A stretch of 15,344 bases of DNA from Archaeoglobaceae archaeon. Lineage in GTDB: Archaea; Halobacteriota; Archaeoglobi; Archaeoglobales; Archaeoglobaceae. Shown here in pieces: positions 7,356-13,531 of the stretch (its first letter is position 1; the number at the start of each line of letters is the position of its first letter). The DNA lies in assembly GCA_027016055.1 (NCBI GenBank), contig JALWBF010000018.1, positions 1 through 15,344 on the forward strand. Reading direction: 5' to 3'. A program made the translations under genes and the position numbers. The notes beneath the pieces were generated by a model that worked only from the letters and a program-made list of their open reading frames with translations, ran no database searches and was not told the origin of the DNA.

Positions 7356-7655
7356 TCATATAGAAGCCGAACTTGGCGTGAATACGGTGGCTATCGACTT
7401 TATCTCCTTCTTAATCAGGTGTTTGCTCGAACCACCCGTTGCAATTATATCTATCCCAATCTTCTCGTGAATCCTTACGACAAAATCCGTAGGCCTTTCA
7501 TCCTCAATTAGCCTACCCACCGTTATCAAAACGGGATGTTTGGATTTCTTTATCATCTTGGCCTTTATTATATTAGCGAACTTGCTCGCTTGGATGTCTG
7601 CGGGATTAAAAATCCTCGTATTCTCAAAGATCTTATCGATTCTCACGGCAATCAC
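7356..7655 (-). CDS. cdhB: Truncated ACDS epsilon subunit
   Basis: A 99-residue relative of the N-terminal half of CdhB, the DHS-like-fold epsilon subunit that associates with CdhA (full-length members are about 170 residues). The SKFANIIKAKMIKKSKHPVLITVG and IDIIATGGSSK regions match the family. The frame then stops at TGA 7358-7356, where the family continues for about 70 more residues. Shifting the frame by one base at GTATTCACG (about 7380-7375) reads HAKFGFYM, resembling the conserved HxLGFYL of the family, but that frame also ends within 15 codons at the cdhC ribosome-binding site. So the C-terminal half is missing in every frame. The start is GTG at 7655 (GTGA overlap with cdhA) or GTG at 7646, which has AGGTGAT at a better distance. 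Function is doubtful. Confidence 0.75.
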   Translation of the reverse strand: MIAVRIDKIFENTRIFNPADIQASKFANIIKAKMIKKSKHPVLITVGRLIEDERPTDFVVRIHEKIGIDIIATGGSSKHLIKKEIKSIATVFTPSSASI

Positions 7656-10042
7656 CTAACGATCTTTTCTCCGGTATACTTCTCATAAACGTGCTCGACC
7701 AACGTAGGATTGAACCCCGCATCGTATCGCCTTATTGGACCCTCTATAATCCTCTTGCTCTTCCAATCTATCTTCCAGCCGTGCTCGTCTTCCAAAATCT
7801 TCAGAAGTTTGTCCTTCAGCTTAGCCGGCAGATCGGCTTCAGTTCTGACGTATAGATGCCAATCATCCGGCAGGCAACCCAGATACTTCTGGCTAAGTTC
7901 TATGTAGTTCGTTAGCTTGATCTGCCTGCCCTGCGGAGTATCTGCCGGTCTTATGCACAACCTCGCAAGCTGAACTATTGCCTCCTCCTTCGTTTCGGCA
8001 CAAACGAGCAATGCATCCGGAGCGGGCTCAATCGGCATCTTCTTCCTCGATTTTATATCGTAAACCCACCACTTCTCCCTCTTCCAGAATTTACCGATGT
8101 AGGCTCGTCTGTATTTGGCTGAATGAGGACCTACTACAACCGGGACGCCGAGTCTGTTGAAACCGGTTGCGATGGATGCCGCCTTTTGGCTGTATGCACC
8201 CCAAGCCAACCCAACCGCTCCTATTCTGTTCAGTATGTAATCAGCTATTTCGGCGTAGTTGCCCCTTAAAGGTCTCTGAGCGAATATCGCAGCGATCTTT
8301 ATCACAGCTCCACTTATATGCGAATTCGCGACACAGCTTCCAACGTTTACGAGCCCTCCGGCATCGAATACGCCGGGATACTTTTCATACAGGCTTTTGC
8401 TCTCCTCATCGGTATACATCCCCAGATCCATCGCATGGCAACCTGATGCCACGACTATGTATCTTCTCTTTAAAAACTCCTCAATTATTTGCCCGAGTTC
8501 CTCCCTAGCCTTCGGATAGTTGGGACAGCCTACCGCAGCTATAACCCCCGGAATAGTCCCCATAACGATTGGCTGTCCGACCTTTCTGATTTCCACATCC
8601 TGAATCGGACCCCTTCCAGCCCTGCTTTTTCCGGTTTTAACTTTAAGCTGATCCAAGCTCGATTTCATTATAACGTCGACTATCCTTATCCCCTTGGGAC
8701 AACTCTGCTCGCATCTTCCACAAGCTATGCAGTTCGGTTCAATCTCTCTGAACTTGCTGAAGTCCCCTTTCTTCTTAGCATGTTGCATCGCAACGTCGAT
8801 GCGCAGATTGTGCGGACACGAGAAAACGCATCTCGCACAGCCTGTGCATTTCTGGACTTCGGCTTTAAGCTCCTCTTCACTCATGAACGGCTCCTTATTG
8901 CCTCTTCTCTTTCTTATCTCTATAGCCACTCTTACGGCAATTTCTCCGACCTTATCCGGATCCCTGATCAAAACACCCTTGGTTCTTCCGCTGACTAAAT
9001 CCTCTATAACTACGTCTGGATTCTCGTGGGTTCTGTCAGGCAATCCCCTCGAAGCTGCTTCCGAAGTCGCTATAACCGGAATCCCCATCTTGGCGCATTC
9101 TCTAAGTGTATCTGCCCTTATGCACTGCTCATCCGTAACAACGACATCCGGAATTCCGGAACGGATGGCTCTGAGTTCGAAGCTCAAAGTTCCGACGATC
9201 TTAGCCTTCGGATCGTATCTCGTCGTATCGTGGGCTGTGCAGCATAAGCCGGCAACTTCGACTTCATCCTCAAGACCGTGCTCCTCCAAATAGTCGACTA
9301 TGTTTCTTGCCGGAAGAACGTTGTGACCTATAATCAGAATTATAGGTTTGCTTAAGTCCAACACGCCGAAACCGGTATCTACCAACGGAGCATCCGGATC
9401 TCCTTTCGGATAGTTGAAGGCTACTATCTGAGCTATGTCGGCAACCTCCATCGCAACGTGATCGAGCATTCCGACGTGCAGAGATTTCGATTCGTAGTCC
9501 AAGTAATTTTCTTCCTGTCCTGTGTGAACGGTATGCAGAACCCTAACCAACTCCTGCTCAACGTAATCCAAGACCATCTCAAGATCTCCGATCGTCTTCG
9601 GTCTTATTCCGAAAACGAGCCTTATGTTCGGGGCTTCTATATTCACGTTGCTTCCCAAGTCTATCGGATGATCGCGACCGAACTTTTCGACGAGGTAGTG
9701 AACCAAATGCCTTGCGTGAGATGTGTGAGCTGAGGCTCCTATTAGACTCGTGAGGACGAACATTCTGGCTTTCTGGGTTTTAAGATCGATACCGCAAGCT
9801 CCTTCCTTGTTGCGAGACAGATCGCAGGGTCCCATCGTGCAGAGGTTGCAGAAGTCCTGAACGGGGGCATAGAAGGGTTCGTATCTGTCCAAGAGCTTCT
9901 GATCCCAGTATCTGAGGTCGAGAATGTGCGGTCTCGGCGTTGGTCCCATTGGCTCCCATTCATCCTCTTCGATGACCTTCCCTATTCGAATCGTGACGTT
10001 TCTCATGTCATCAAGGACAATAAAACCCTCCTTGAGATCCAT
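7652..10042 (-). CDS. cdhA: ACDS alpha subunit, Ni-Fe-S carbon monoxide dehydrogenase
   Basis: A 796-residue archaeal CODH that interconverts CO and CO2, full length for the family. The N-terminal cysteines in FCNLCTMGPCDLS and GACG (Cys65, 68, 73, 83) belong to the D and B clusters. The probable C-cluster ligands are His240 (GHN), Cys268 (GLCCTAHD), Cys307 (DEQC), Cys506 (VGCPN), Cys535 (SGCHA) and Cys570 (GSCVAN). Between them lies the archaea-specific insert with two ferredoxin-type 4Fe-4S sites, Cys399/402/405/409 and Cys438/441/444/448. The ATG at 10042 follows GGGGCGGGGATTGT. A second in-frame ATG 12 codons on has GGAGGG upstream but would remove residues that look conserved. It is the first gene of the operon, directly behind a strong TATA box. 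Confidence 0.96.
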   Translation of the reverse strand: MDLKEGFIVLDDMRNVTIRIGKVIEEDEWEPMGPTPRPHILDLRYWDQKLLDRYEPFYAPVQDFCNLCTMGPCDLSRNKEGACGIDLKTQKARMFVLTSLIGASAHTSHARHLVHYLVEKFGRDHPIDLGSNVNIEAPNIRLVFGIRPKTIGDLEMVLDYVEQELVRVLHTVHTGQEENYLDYESKSLHVGMLDHVAMEVADIAQIVAFNYPKGDPDAPLVDTGFGVLDLSKPIILIIGHNVLPARNIVDYLEEHGLEDEVEVAGLCCTAHDTTRYDPKAKIVGTLSFELRAIRSGIPDVVVTDEQCIRADTLRECAKMGIPVIATSEAASRGLPDRTHENPDVVIEDLVSGRTKGVLIRDPDKVGEIAVRVAIEIRKRRGNKEPFMSEEELKAEVQKCTGCARCVFSCPHNLRIDVAMQHAKKKGDFSKFREIEPNCIACGRCEQSCPKGIRIVDVIMKSSLDQLKVKTGKSRAGRGPIQDVEIRKVGQPIVMGTIPGVIAAVGCPNYPKAREELGQIIEEFLKRRYIVVASGCHAMDLGMYTDEESKSLYEKYPGVFDAGGLVNVGSCVANSHISGAVIKIAAIFAQRPLRGNYAEIADYILNRIGAVGLAWGAYSQKAASIATGFNRLGVPVVVGPHSAKYRRAYIGKFWKREKWWVYDIKSRKKMPIEPAPDALLVCAETKEEAIVQLARLCIRPADTPQGRQIKLTNYIELSQKYLGCLPDDWHLYVRTEADLPAKLKDKLLKILEDEHGWKIDWKSKRIIEGPIRRYDAGFNPTLVEHVYEKYTGEKIVR

Positions 10043-10073
10043 TACAATCCCCGCCCCGAATCTAACATTATAG

Positions 10074-10082
10074 ATTATAAAC
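10074..10082 (-). promoter_or_regulatory. Promoter of the cdh operon (TATA box)
   Basis: On the minus strand GTTTATAAT is preceded by purine-rich GGAAAAA, a plausible BRE. Its centre is 36 bp upstream of the cdhA ATG, predicting transcription from about 10052 and a leader of about ten bases that holds a G-rich ribosome-binding sequence. No other comparable promoter is seen between here and cdhE. Confidence 0.65.
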
Positions 10083-10124
10083 TTTTTCCACTGGAATATC
10101 TACATTATTAAATCATCTGCTATA

Positions 10125-10156
10125 CAGTGTTATTGTCTAATCGATTATTAACACTG
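10125..10156. repeat. Nested inverted repeats between the fwd-like operon and the cdh promoter
   Basis: CAGTGTTA (10125-10132) and TAACACTG (10149-10156) are perfect 8-bp inverted arms with a 16-bp gap. Inside them is a 10-bp palindrome, TAATCGATTA (10138-10147). The structure lies about 45-75 bp upstream of the cdhA TATA box and just after the FwdD-like stop. It could be an operator or activator site for cdh, or a weak terminator for the upstream operon. The sequence alone does not decide. Confidence 0.4.
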
Positions 10157-10164
10157 AATAATAA
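10152..10164. promoter_or_regulatory. Shared 13-bp motif, copy 1 (upstream of cdhA)
   Basis: Plus-strand CACTGAATAATAA differs at one position from CACTGAACAATAA at 12142-12154 in the promoter of the fwd-like operon. Both face the same way relative to the downstream minus-strand operon. A common regulator of the two operons is possible but unproven. Confidence 0.3.
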
Positions 10165-10530
10165 CTACGTATATCTTTCGAGAAGTTCGTTCGGCGTCGT
10201 AATTTCGCCATCCGTCGGTTCGATCGTGATCTTGTCGGAAGACAGATAGCACGAATAGATGCTTTTCGGAATCAATGCGCAATCTTCCGGAGCTATCTCG
10301 CTAACCTTCAGCCTTAAATTCGCGCACCTCTCGTTTGACGAAACCTTCACTATCTGCCCATCTTTGAATCCGAAGGTTTTTGCCGTATTGGGATTTATAA
10401 TCACAATCGCGGATTTTTCAACGAATTCTTCGCCGAACTTGTCCTTCATCGCAACAGATACCTGAAATCCGTCCCTGTATGTAATAAGCTTCAGCTCAAC
10501 CTTCTTTAGGAATTTCGCGAATCTCAGCAT
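10165..10530 (-). CDS. FwdD/FmdD-like molybdopterin dinucleotide-binding protein
   Basis: A 121-residue protein matching the molybdopterin-dinucleotide-binding fold that forms subunit D of formylmethanofuran dehydrogenase. The core AIVIINPNTAKTFGFKDGQIVKVSS corresponds to the family pattern of a strand, NP, a helix and GxKxGDxVxV. In usual FwdD proteins a MPxGPWAN-type loop follows; here the same place reads IPKSIYSCYLSSD, so the cofactor-contact loop is altered. The ATG at 10530 comes one base after the FwdB-like stop, with GGGGGG upstream, so the two are translated together. The divergence parallels that of the FwdB-like partner and suggests a pair that changed together. The assignment to the family is fairly firm; activity in formylmethanofuran metabolism is not. 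Confidence 0.75.
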   Translation of the reverse strand: MLRFAKFLKKVELKLITYRDGFQVSVAMKDKFGEEFVEKSAIVIINPNTAKTFGFKDGQIVKVSSNERCANLRLKVSEIAPEDCALIPKSIYSCYLSSDKITIEPTDGEITTPNELLERYT

Positions 10531-10531
10531 T

Positions 10532-11668
10532 TCACAATCCCCCCAGAATACTCTTTAATATCTTGGCATCGTCAAATTCCGACTTAAAAATCGGCTTAAG
10601 TTCGACTTCCGTAAAATCGCTTCTGAGCATCCTTCCACCGCATTCTACACCCGATATAGCCGAAGGAATTACGACATCAGCAATCTTTGATGTAAAGCTG
10701 ACCTTGGGATCTATGACTATTAGTTTAAGTTTAGCAAGTTTCTTTGCGACATCGAAAGGCATCGAGTCCAGCGGATCGCTACCTACGATTATGGCAGTGT
10801 CTACGGCTTCATCGATCAGCAGATCCTCTAAGTTCGCCTTCGGTATTCCGGCTTCGAATAGGCTTTTGAAGAATCCCATTGAATTTGTGCGGTAATCCGT
10901 GGGGATGAAGTAACCCACATTGCTTACGAATCTGACGAACTCCTCAAGTTCGTTACCCAATCCTTCTATCAACCCCCCTCCGCCGAATATGACGTTGAAA
11001 TCCGATTTCTTTATCTCTTTGACAACTCTTAAAACATCTCCGCTTGCTATTCCACCTTCTAAAGCTGTTAAGAATTCCCGAATTATCTTTCTGTCGTCGT
11101 CACTTTTTATGAAGATAGCGTTCTTCTTAGCGAGCATCGCGGTATGGCTTTTTCTAACATCCACAACGACCAAAAACCTGTCCTCCTCGTAACCCCTCTG
11201 CCTCTTTTTCCCTCTCGGATAGTATGTGTATCTCGACATGTGTCTCGGCATCGAATTGTGAATGTCGCATCCCCAGTAGAATATAACGTAGGCGTAATCC
11301 TTCACGTTTTCAAGAGTTGTTGAAGGTATCTCCTTTCTCAATATCATCTCCGCCAACTTGCCGAATTTTGATCCATTGTCAACGTATGCGGAGATCTTCT
11401 CCGCGAGCTTCATTGCGATCTTTTGAGCTTCGAGCGTTGAATTGTTCAAGCCGTAAATCGCAACTCTCTTGGAGTCTTTCAGAATCTCCACAGCTCTTTC
11501 GATTGCTGAATCGATATCAGTTTGCTTTCCATCGATAAGCGGTTCAGTTCTTGCAACCGAACGGTTGAGGTATAATCCGGCTCCTATCCTGCATGCATGC
11601 CTTATGACATCCCCTTCGATTTCGATATCATCACAAAGACACGAGCAACCCGTGCAGACCCACATCAT
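10532..11668 (-). CDS. Divergent FwdB/FmdB-like protein lacking the Mo/W ligand
   Basis: A 378-residue homologue of the catalytic subunit B of formylmethanofuran dehydrogenase (usually about 430 residues). The N-terminal 4Fe-4S site is kept (Cys5, Cys8, Cys12, Cys26 in CTGCSCLCDD and HACRIG). So are the YWGCDIHNSMPRHMSRY block (131-147), the VDVRKS block and the IIVGSDP and ADVVIPSAISG segments. In known FwdB the sequence after VIDN contains VCHG, whose Cys (or selenocysteine) binds Mo or W. Here YVDNGSKFGK (95-104) has no Cys, and there is no in-frame TGA for selenocysteine. Overlap with the preceding gene is ATGA with GGAGGAG upstream; an ATG one codon later is an alternative start. It may be a non-catalytic or electron-transferring paralogue. 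Confidence 0.8.
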   Translation of the reverse strand: MMWVCTGCSCLCDDIEIEGDVIRHACRIGAGLYLNRSVARTEPLIDGKQTDIDSAIERAVEILKDSKRVAIYGLNNSTLEAQKIAMKLAEKISAYVDNGSKFGKLAEMILRKEIPSTTLENVKDYAYVIFYWGCDIHNSMPRHMSRYTYYPRGKKRQRGYEEDRFLVVVDVRKSHTAMLAKKNAIFIKSDDDRKIIREFLTALEGGIASGDVLRVVKEIKKSDFNVIFGGGGLIEGLGNELEEFVRFVSNVGYFIPTDYRTNSMGFFKSLFEAGIPKANLEDLLIDEAVDTAIIVGSDPLDSMPFDVAKKLAKLKLIVIDPKVSFTSKIADVVIPSAISGVECGGRMLRSDFTEVELKPIFKSEFDDAKILKSILGGL

Positions 11669-12129
11669 AACTCCTCCAGAAATGCTATTGCTGAAGTTGG
11701 ACAGTTCTCCCTACAGGCAACGCAGATCGTCTTCTCCTTATACCTTCTGCACAAACTAACATCTATAACTCTAACTATCCCATTTTCTACCCTGAGTATC
11801 GGTTTCTCAAGCCTTATGCCAAATCCCGAACCCGCTCCTTCCGGATCTTCGTAAACGTGAACCGGGCAAACGACTATGCAGTTCCCGCAACCTATGCAAA
11901 GATCTTCGTTTACTATCAAACCCGTTTCGGTCGCCTTTTCAACCACCTTCAGCATCTCCTCAATTTTCCTCCTTTGCTCTTCAAATTCGGGCTCGAACAG
12001 AGGTTTGCAGTCTTCCAACTTCTTCTCCTTTTTAATCAGCTTGAACGCGAAGCTCATGCATGTTTGTTCTCCGCAAAGCTTGCAGTTCGTCTTCGGAAGG
12101 AGCTTGTAGATGTCCATGGGTGATGGCAT
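11665..12129 (-). CDS. Iron-sulfur protein with CdhE-type Fe-S module plus two ferredoxin clusters
   Basis: A 154-residue soluble electron-transfer protein with room for three 4Fe-4S clusters. Residues 1-45 form an FeS domain of the kind that opens CdhE: Cys16, 19, 24 and 41 have the same spacing as CdhE Cys18, 21, 26 and 43, and DIYKLLP.TNC and TCMSFA are shared. Residues 78-88 (Cys78, 81, 84, 88) and 127-143 (Cys127, 136, 139, 143) are ferredoxin-type sites, the second irregular with eight residues between its first two cysteines. I take the ATG at 12129 as start because a TATA box is centred 26 bp upstream; an upstream GTG (12144) would fall before the predicted transcript. It probably passes electrons to or from the FwdB-like protein encoded next. 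Confidence 0.85.
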   Translation of the reverse strand: MPSPMDIYKLLPKTNCKLCGEQTCMSFAFKLIKKEKKLEDCKPLFEPEFEEQRRKIEEMLKVVEKATETGLIVNEDLCIGCGNCIVVCPVHVYEDPEGAGSGFGIRLEKPILRVENGIVRVIDVSLCRRYKEKTICVACRENCPTSAIAFLEEL

Positions 12130-12141
12130 GCTTAAGATTTG

Positions 12142-12154
12142 CACTGAACAATAA
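12142..12154. promoter_or_regulatory. Shared 13-bp motif, copy 2 (in the fwd-like promoter)
   Basis: CACTGAACAATAA matches copy 1 upstream of cdhA at 12 of 13 positions. Here it overlaps the TATA box and the bases before the start site, a place where a bound protein would block transcription. A looser dyad, GTGCAAATC/GATTGCAC on the minus strand, flanks the same TATA box. Confidence 0.3.
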
Positions 12155-12159
12155 TTAAA
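12151..12159 (-). promoter_or_regulatory. TATA box of the fwd-like operon
   Basis: Minus-strand TTTAATTAT is centred about 26 bp upstream of the ATG at 12129, predicting a leaderless or nearly leaderless mRNA. It lies in the AT-rich 158-bp space that also holds the divergent cytochrome promoter. Confidence 0.55.
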
Positions 12160-12240
12160 GATTGTGCAATCGGTCAGTATAATGAATAAGATGATAATAA
12201 TTATAGTAATATAAGTTCAAAAATAAATACATTTTAGTAA

Positions 12241-12250
12241 AAAATATATA
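12241..12250 (+). promoter_or_regulatory. TATA box of the pentaheme cytochrome gene
   Basis: AAAATATATA is centred about 42 bp before the ATG at 12288. It predicts a short leader of roughly 17 bases that includes the ribosome-binding site GGGAGGGGA (12275-12283). Unlike several neighbours, this gene therefore seems to use a leadered mRNA. Confidence 0.5.
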
Positions 12251-12287
12251 CGCTTTTGTGTTAAGTCACTTATTGGGAGGGGACAGT

Positions 12288-13109
12288 ATGAACTTAGCAA
12301 AAGTTCTGCTCGTAACGATAATCCTCGTCGCAACCGGATTGATAGTCATGCCAAGCACAGTCTCGCTGTTCGCTGGACAGCATTATTGGTATAACCTAAG
12401 CGGAACCGGGAATAACGTTCCGTGCAAAAAATGTCATGCGGATATAGCTGAAGAGATGCGTGCACACATAGGTCCGCACACCGGTGAAACCGGCTACGTT
12501 TTCGACTGCCAGCTTTGCCACAGGGCTGGAGGTTTCAACGGAATTTCGTTCGCAAGCGTAAGTGGAAGTTACACACAATATACACCCGGTGTTCAAGCTC
12601 ATGCAGCAAGCACCGTAAGATGCATGGATTGCCACGGTGCATACAACAATCTGAATCACGTTAGTTACTACCTAAGCATAGGCTCTCAGACATGTTATGA
12701 GTGCCACGGTAGTCCGGGAATCTTCAGCAGCAGTTACGTGATAGCCGGGGGATTCGGTTTGACAGCATATCCGGGAGATACCGGAAGCTATGCGGCACAC
12801 TTAGCTTTTGTTAGAGCTGCCAACAATTCGACACTACTTAGGGGAGAAAACGAAGCCTGCGTAGCCTGCCATACCGCTGTTGCCGTTAAAATTAAGTGGA
12901 CTCATGCGAGAAGCTTGGAGTTCAACATAAATATAACAAATCCAGTTACACTGCCGAACGGCGTGCATAACTGGAGCATCGCGAACTGGAAGATAAACGG
13001 AACAGCATGGGCGATTGTATACGGTAACACCACAGGTTACGGCGCCACCAACTTGATAAACGTTACATGGCCCGGGGTAATTCCCAACGTGAATTATCAA
13101 TATTCATAA
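12288..13109 (+). CDS. Secreted pentaheme c-type cytochrome
   Basis: A 273-residue exported cytochrome. Residues 1-30 are a signal peptide (one Lys, then a hydrophobic run LVTIILVATGLIV, ending near FAG). Five CxxCH haem sites follow: Cys46-His50, Cys74-His78, Cys112-His116, Cys136-His140 and Cys191-His195. Eight further histidines (32, 60, 64, 105, 124, 171, 206, 227) suffice for bis-His ligation of all five. The C-terminal 75 residues are haem-free and Asn/Thr-rich, and the protein has about eight N-x-S/T sequons (36, 179/180, 215, 228, 237, 247, 258), as expected of a glycosylated surface protein. The ATG at 12288 has GGGAGGGGA upstream; ten codons upstream of it are open but precede the ribosome-binding site. 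It may be an extracellular electron conduit, possibly filament-forming; the partner is unknown. Confidence 0.88.
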   Translation: MNLAKVLLVTIILVATGLIVMPSTVSLFAGQHYWYNLSGTGNNVPCKKCHADIAEEMRAHIGPHTGETGYVFDCQLCHRAGGFNGISFASVSGSYTQYTPGVQAHAASTVRCMDCHGAYNNLNHVSYYLSIGSQTCYECHGSPGIFSSSYVIAGGFGLTAYPGDTGSYAAHLAFVRAANNSTLLRGENEACVACHTAVAVKIKWTHARSLEFNINITNPVTLPNGVHNWSIANWKINGTAWAIVYGNTTGYGATNLINVTWPGVIPNVNYQYS

Positions 13110-13113
13110 ATTT

Positions 13114-13139
13114 TAATTTTTAATAAAAAATAAAAATTA
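13114..13139. terminator. AT-only hairpin between convergent genes
   Basis: TAATTTTTA (13114-13122) and TAAAAATTA (13131-13139) are perfect inverted arms with an 8-base A/T loop and T-rich sequence on both strands. The hairpin lies between the cytochrome stop and the convergent DUF473 stop, whose TAA it overlaps. The T-runs fit archaeal termination in both directions; the hairpin itself may be incidental. Confidence 0.45.
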
Positions 13140-13526
13140 TCGGGCATCAAAGTAGCTAACTTCTACAACATCCGCTTCGGTCGTATCAAGAATTCCGGCA
13201 TTATAAAGCCTTATTATTCTTCCCATTCCCTTCACGTCCAATTTCAGCCTTACGACGGTCATTTCGCTCTCCTGAATCATGCTTTCGGATGCGAAGATCA
13301 GGGAGTGGGATATCACTTCCTTACCGATAACTTCGGCTATGATACCGATAGTTCCTCTATCCACATCGTGCAACTTCGAAGTAGTAAGCAAAATCTTATC
13401 TCCCACATCCGCTTTCAAAGCGGTCGCAACGTTATGAGCACTTCTCAATTCGATAGTCCTAACGATTCTCCTCATCAACTCATCAAGAGTCCTTTTGGAA
13501 ACTCCGGTGATGACCAAACATCTCAT
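13137..13526 (-). CDS. DUF473 family protein
   Basis: A 129-residue soluble protein matching the archaeal DUF473 family, known in methanogens and Archaeoglobales, of unknown function. Typical features are the start MRCLVITGVS, the TIELRSAHNVATAL segment, VGDKILLTTS and the RGTIGIIAEVIG strand. Upstream in-frame ATG (13532) and GTG (13535) overlap the preceding stop, but the ATG at 13526 has GGTGAT at proper distance and gives the usual family N-terminus, so it is preferred. It follows the PAC2-type chaperone gene with TGATG-style overlap, so the two are co-transcribed. A link to proteasome assembly is conceivable from context only. Confidence 0.8.
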   Translation of the reverse strand: MRCLVITGVSKRTLDELMRRIVRTIELRSAHNVATALKADVGDKILLTTSKLHDVDRGTIGIIAEVIGKEVISHSLIFASESMIQESEMTVVRLKLDVKGMGRIIRLYNAGILDTTEADVVEVSYFDAR

Positions 13527-13531
13527 AATCA

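Noticed and set aside
8694..9293. A 199-codon plus-strand frame opposite cdhA, plus a 169-codon frame at 8489-8998.
   Set aside because: Both lie fully inside the well-conserved cdhA gene on the other strand, are rich in Ser/Leu/Thr typical of antisense translation, and show no recognisable motif.
10532..11668. Selenocysteine as the missing metal ligand of the FwdB-like protein.
   Set aside because: The frame has no internal TGA, so no selenocysteine codon is available.
12130..12287. A small gene, RNA gene or CRISPR repeat in the AT-rich gap before the cytochrome.
   Set aside because: I see only promoter elements; no regular repeats, no tRNA-like arms and no convincing frame with a ribosome-binding site.
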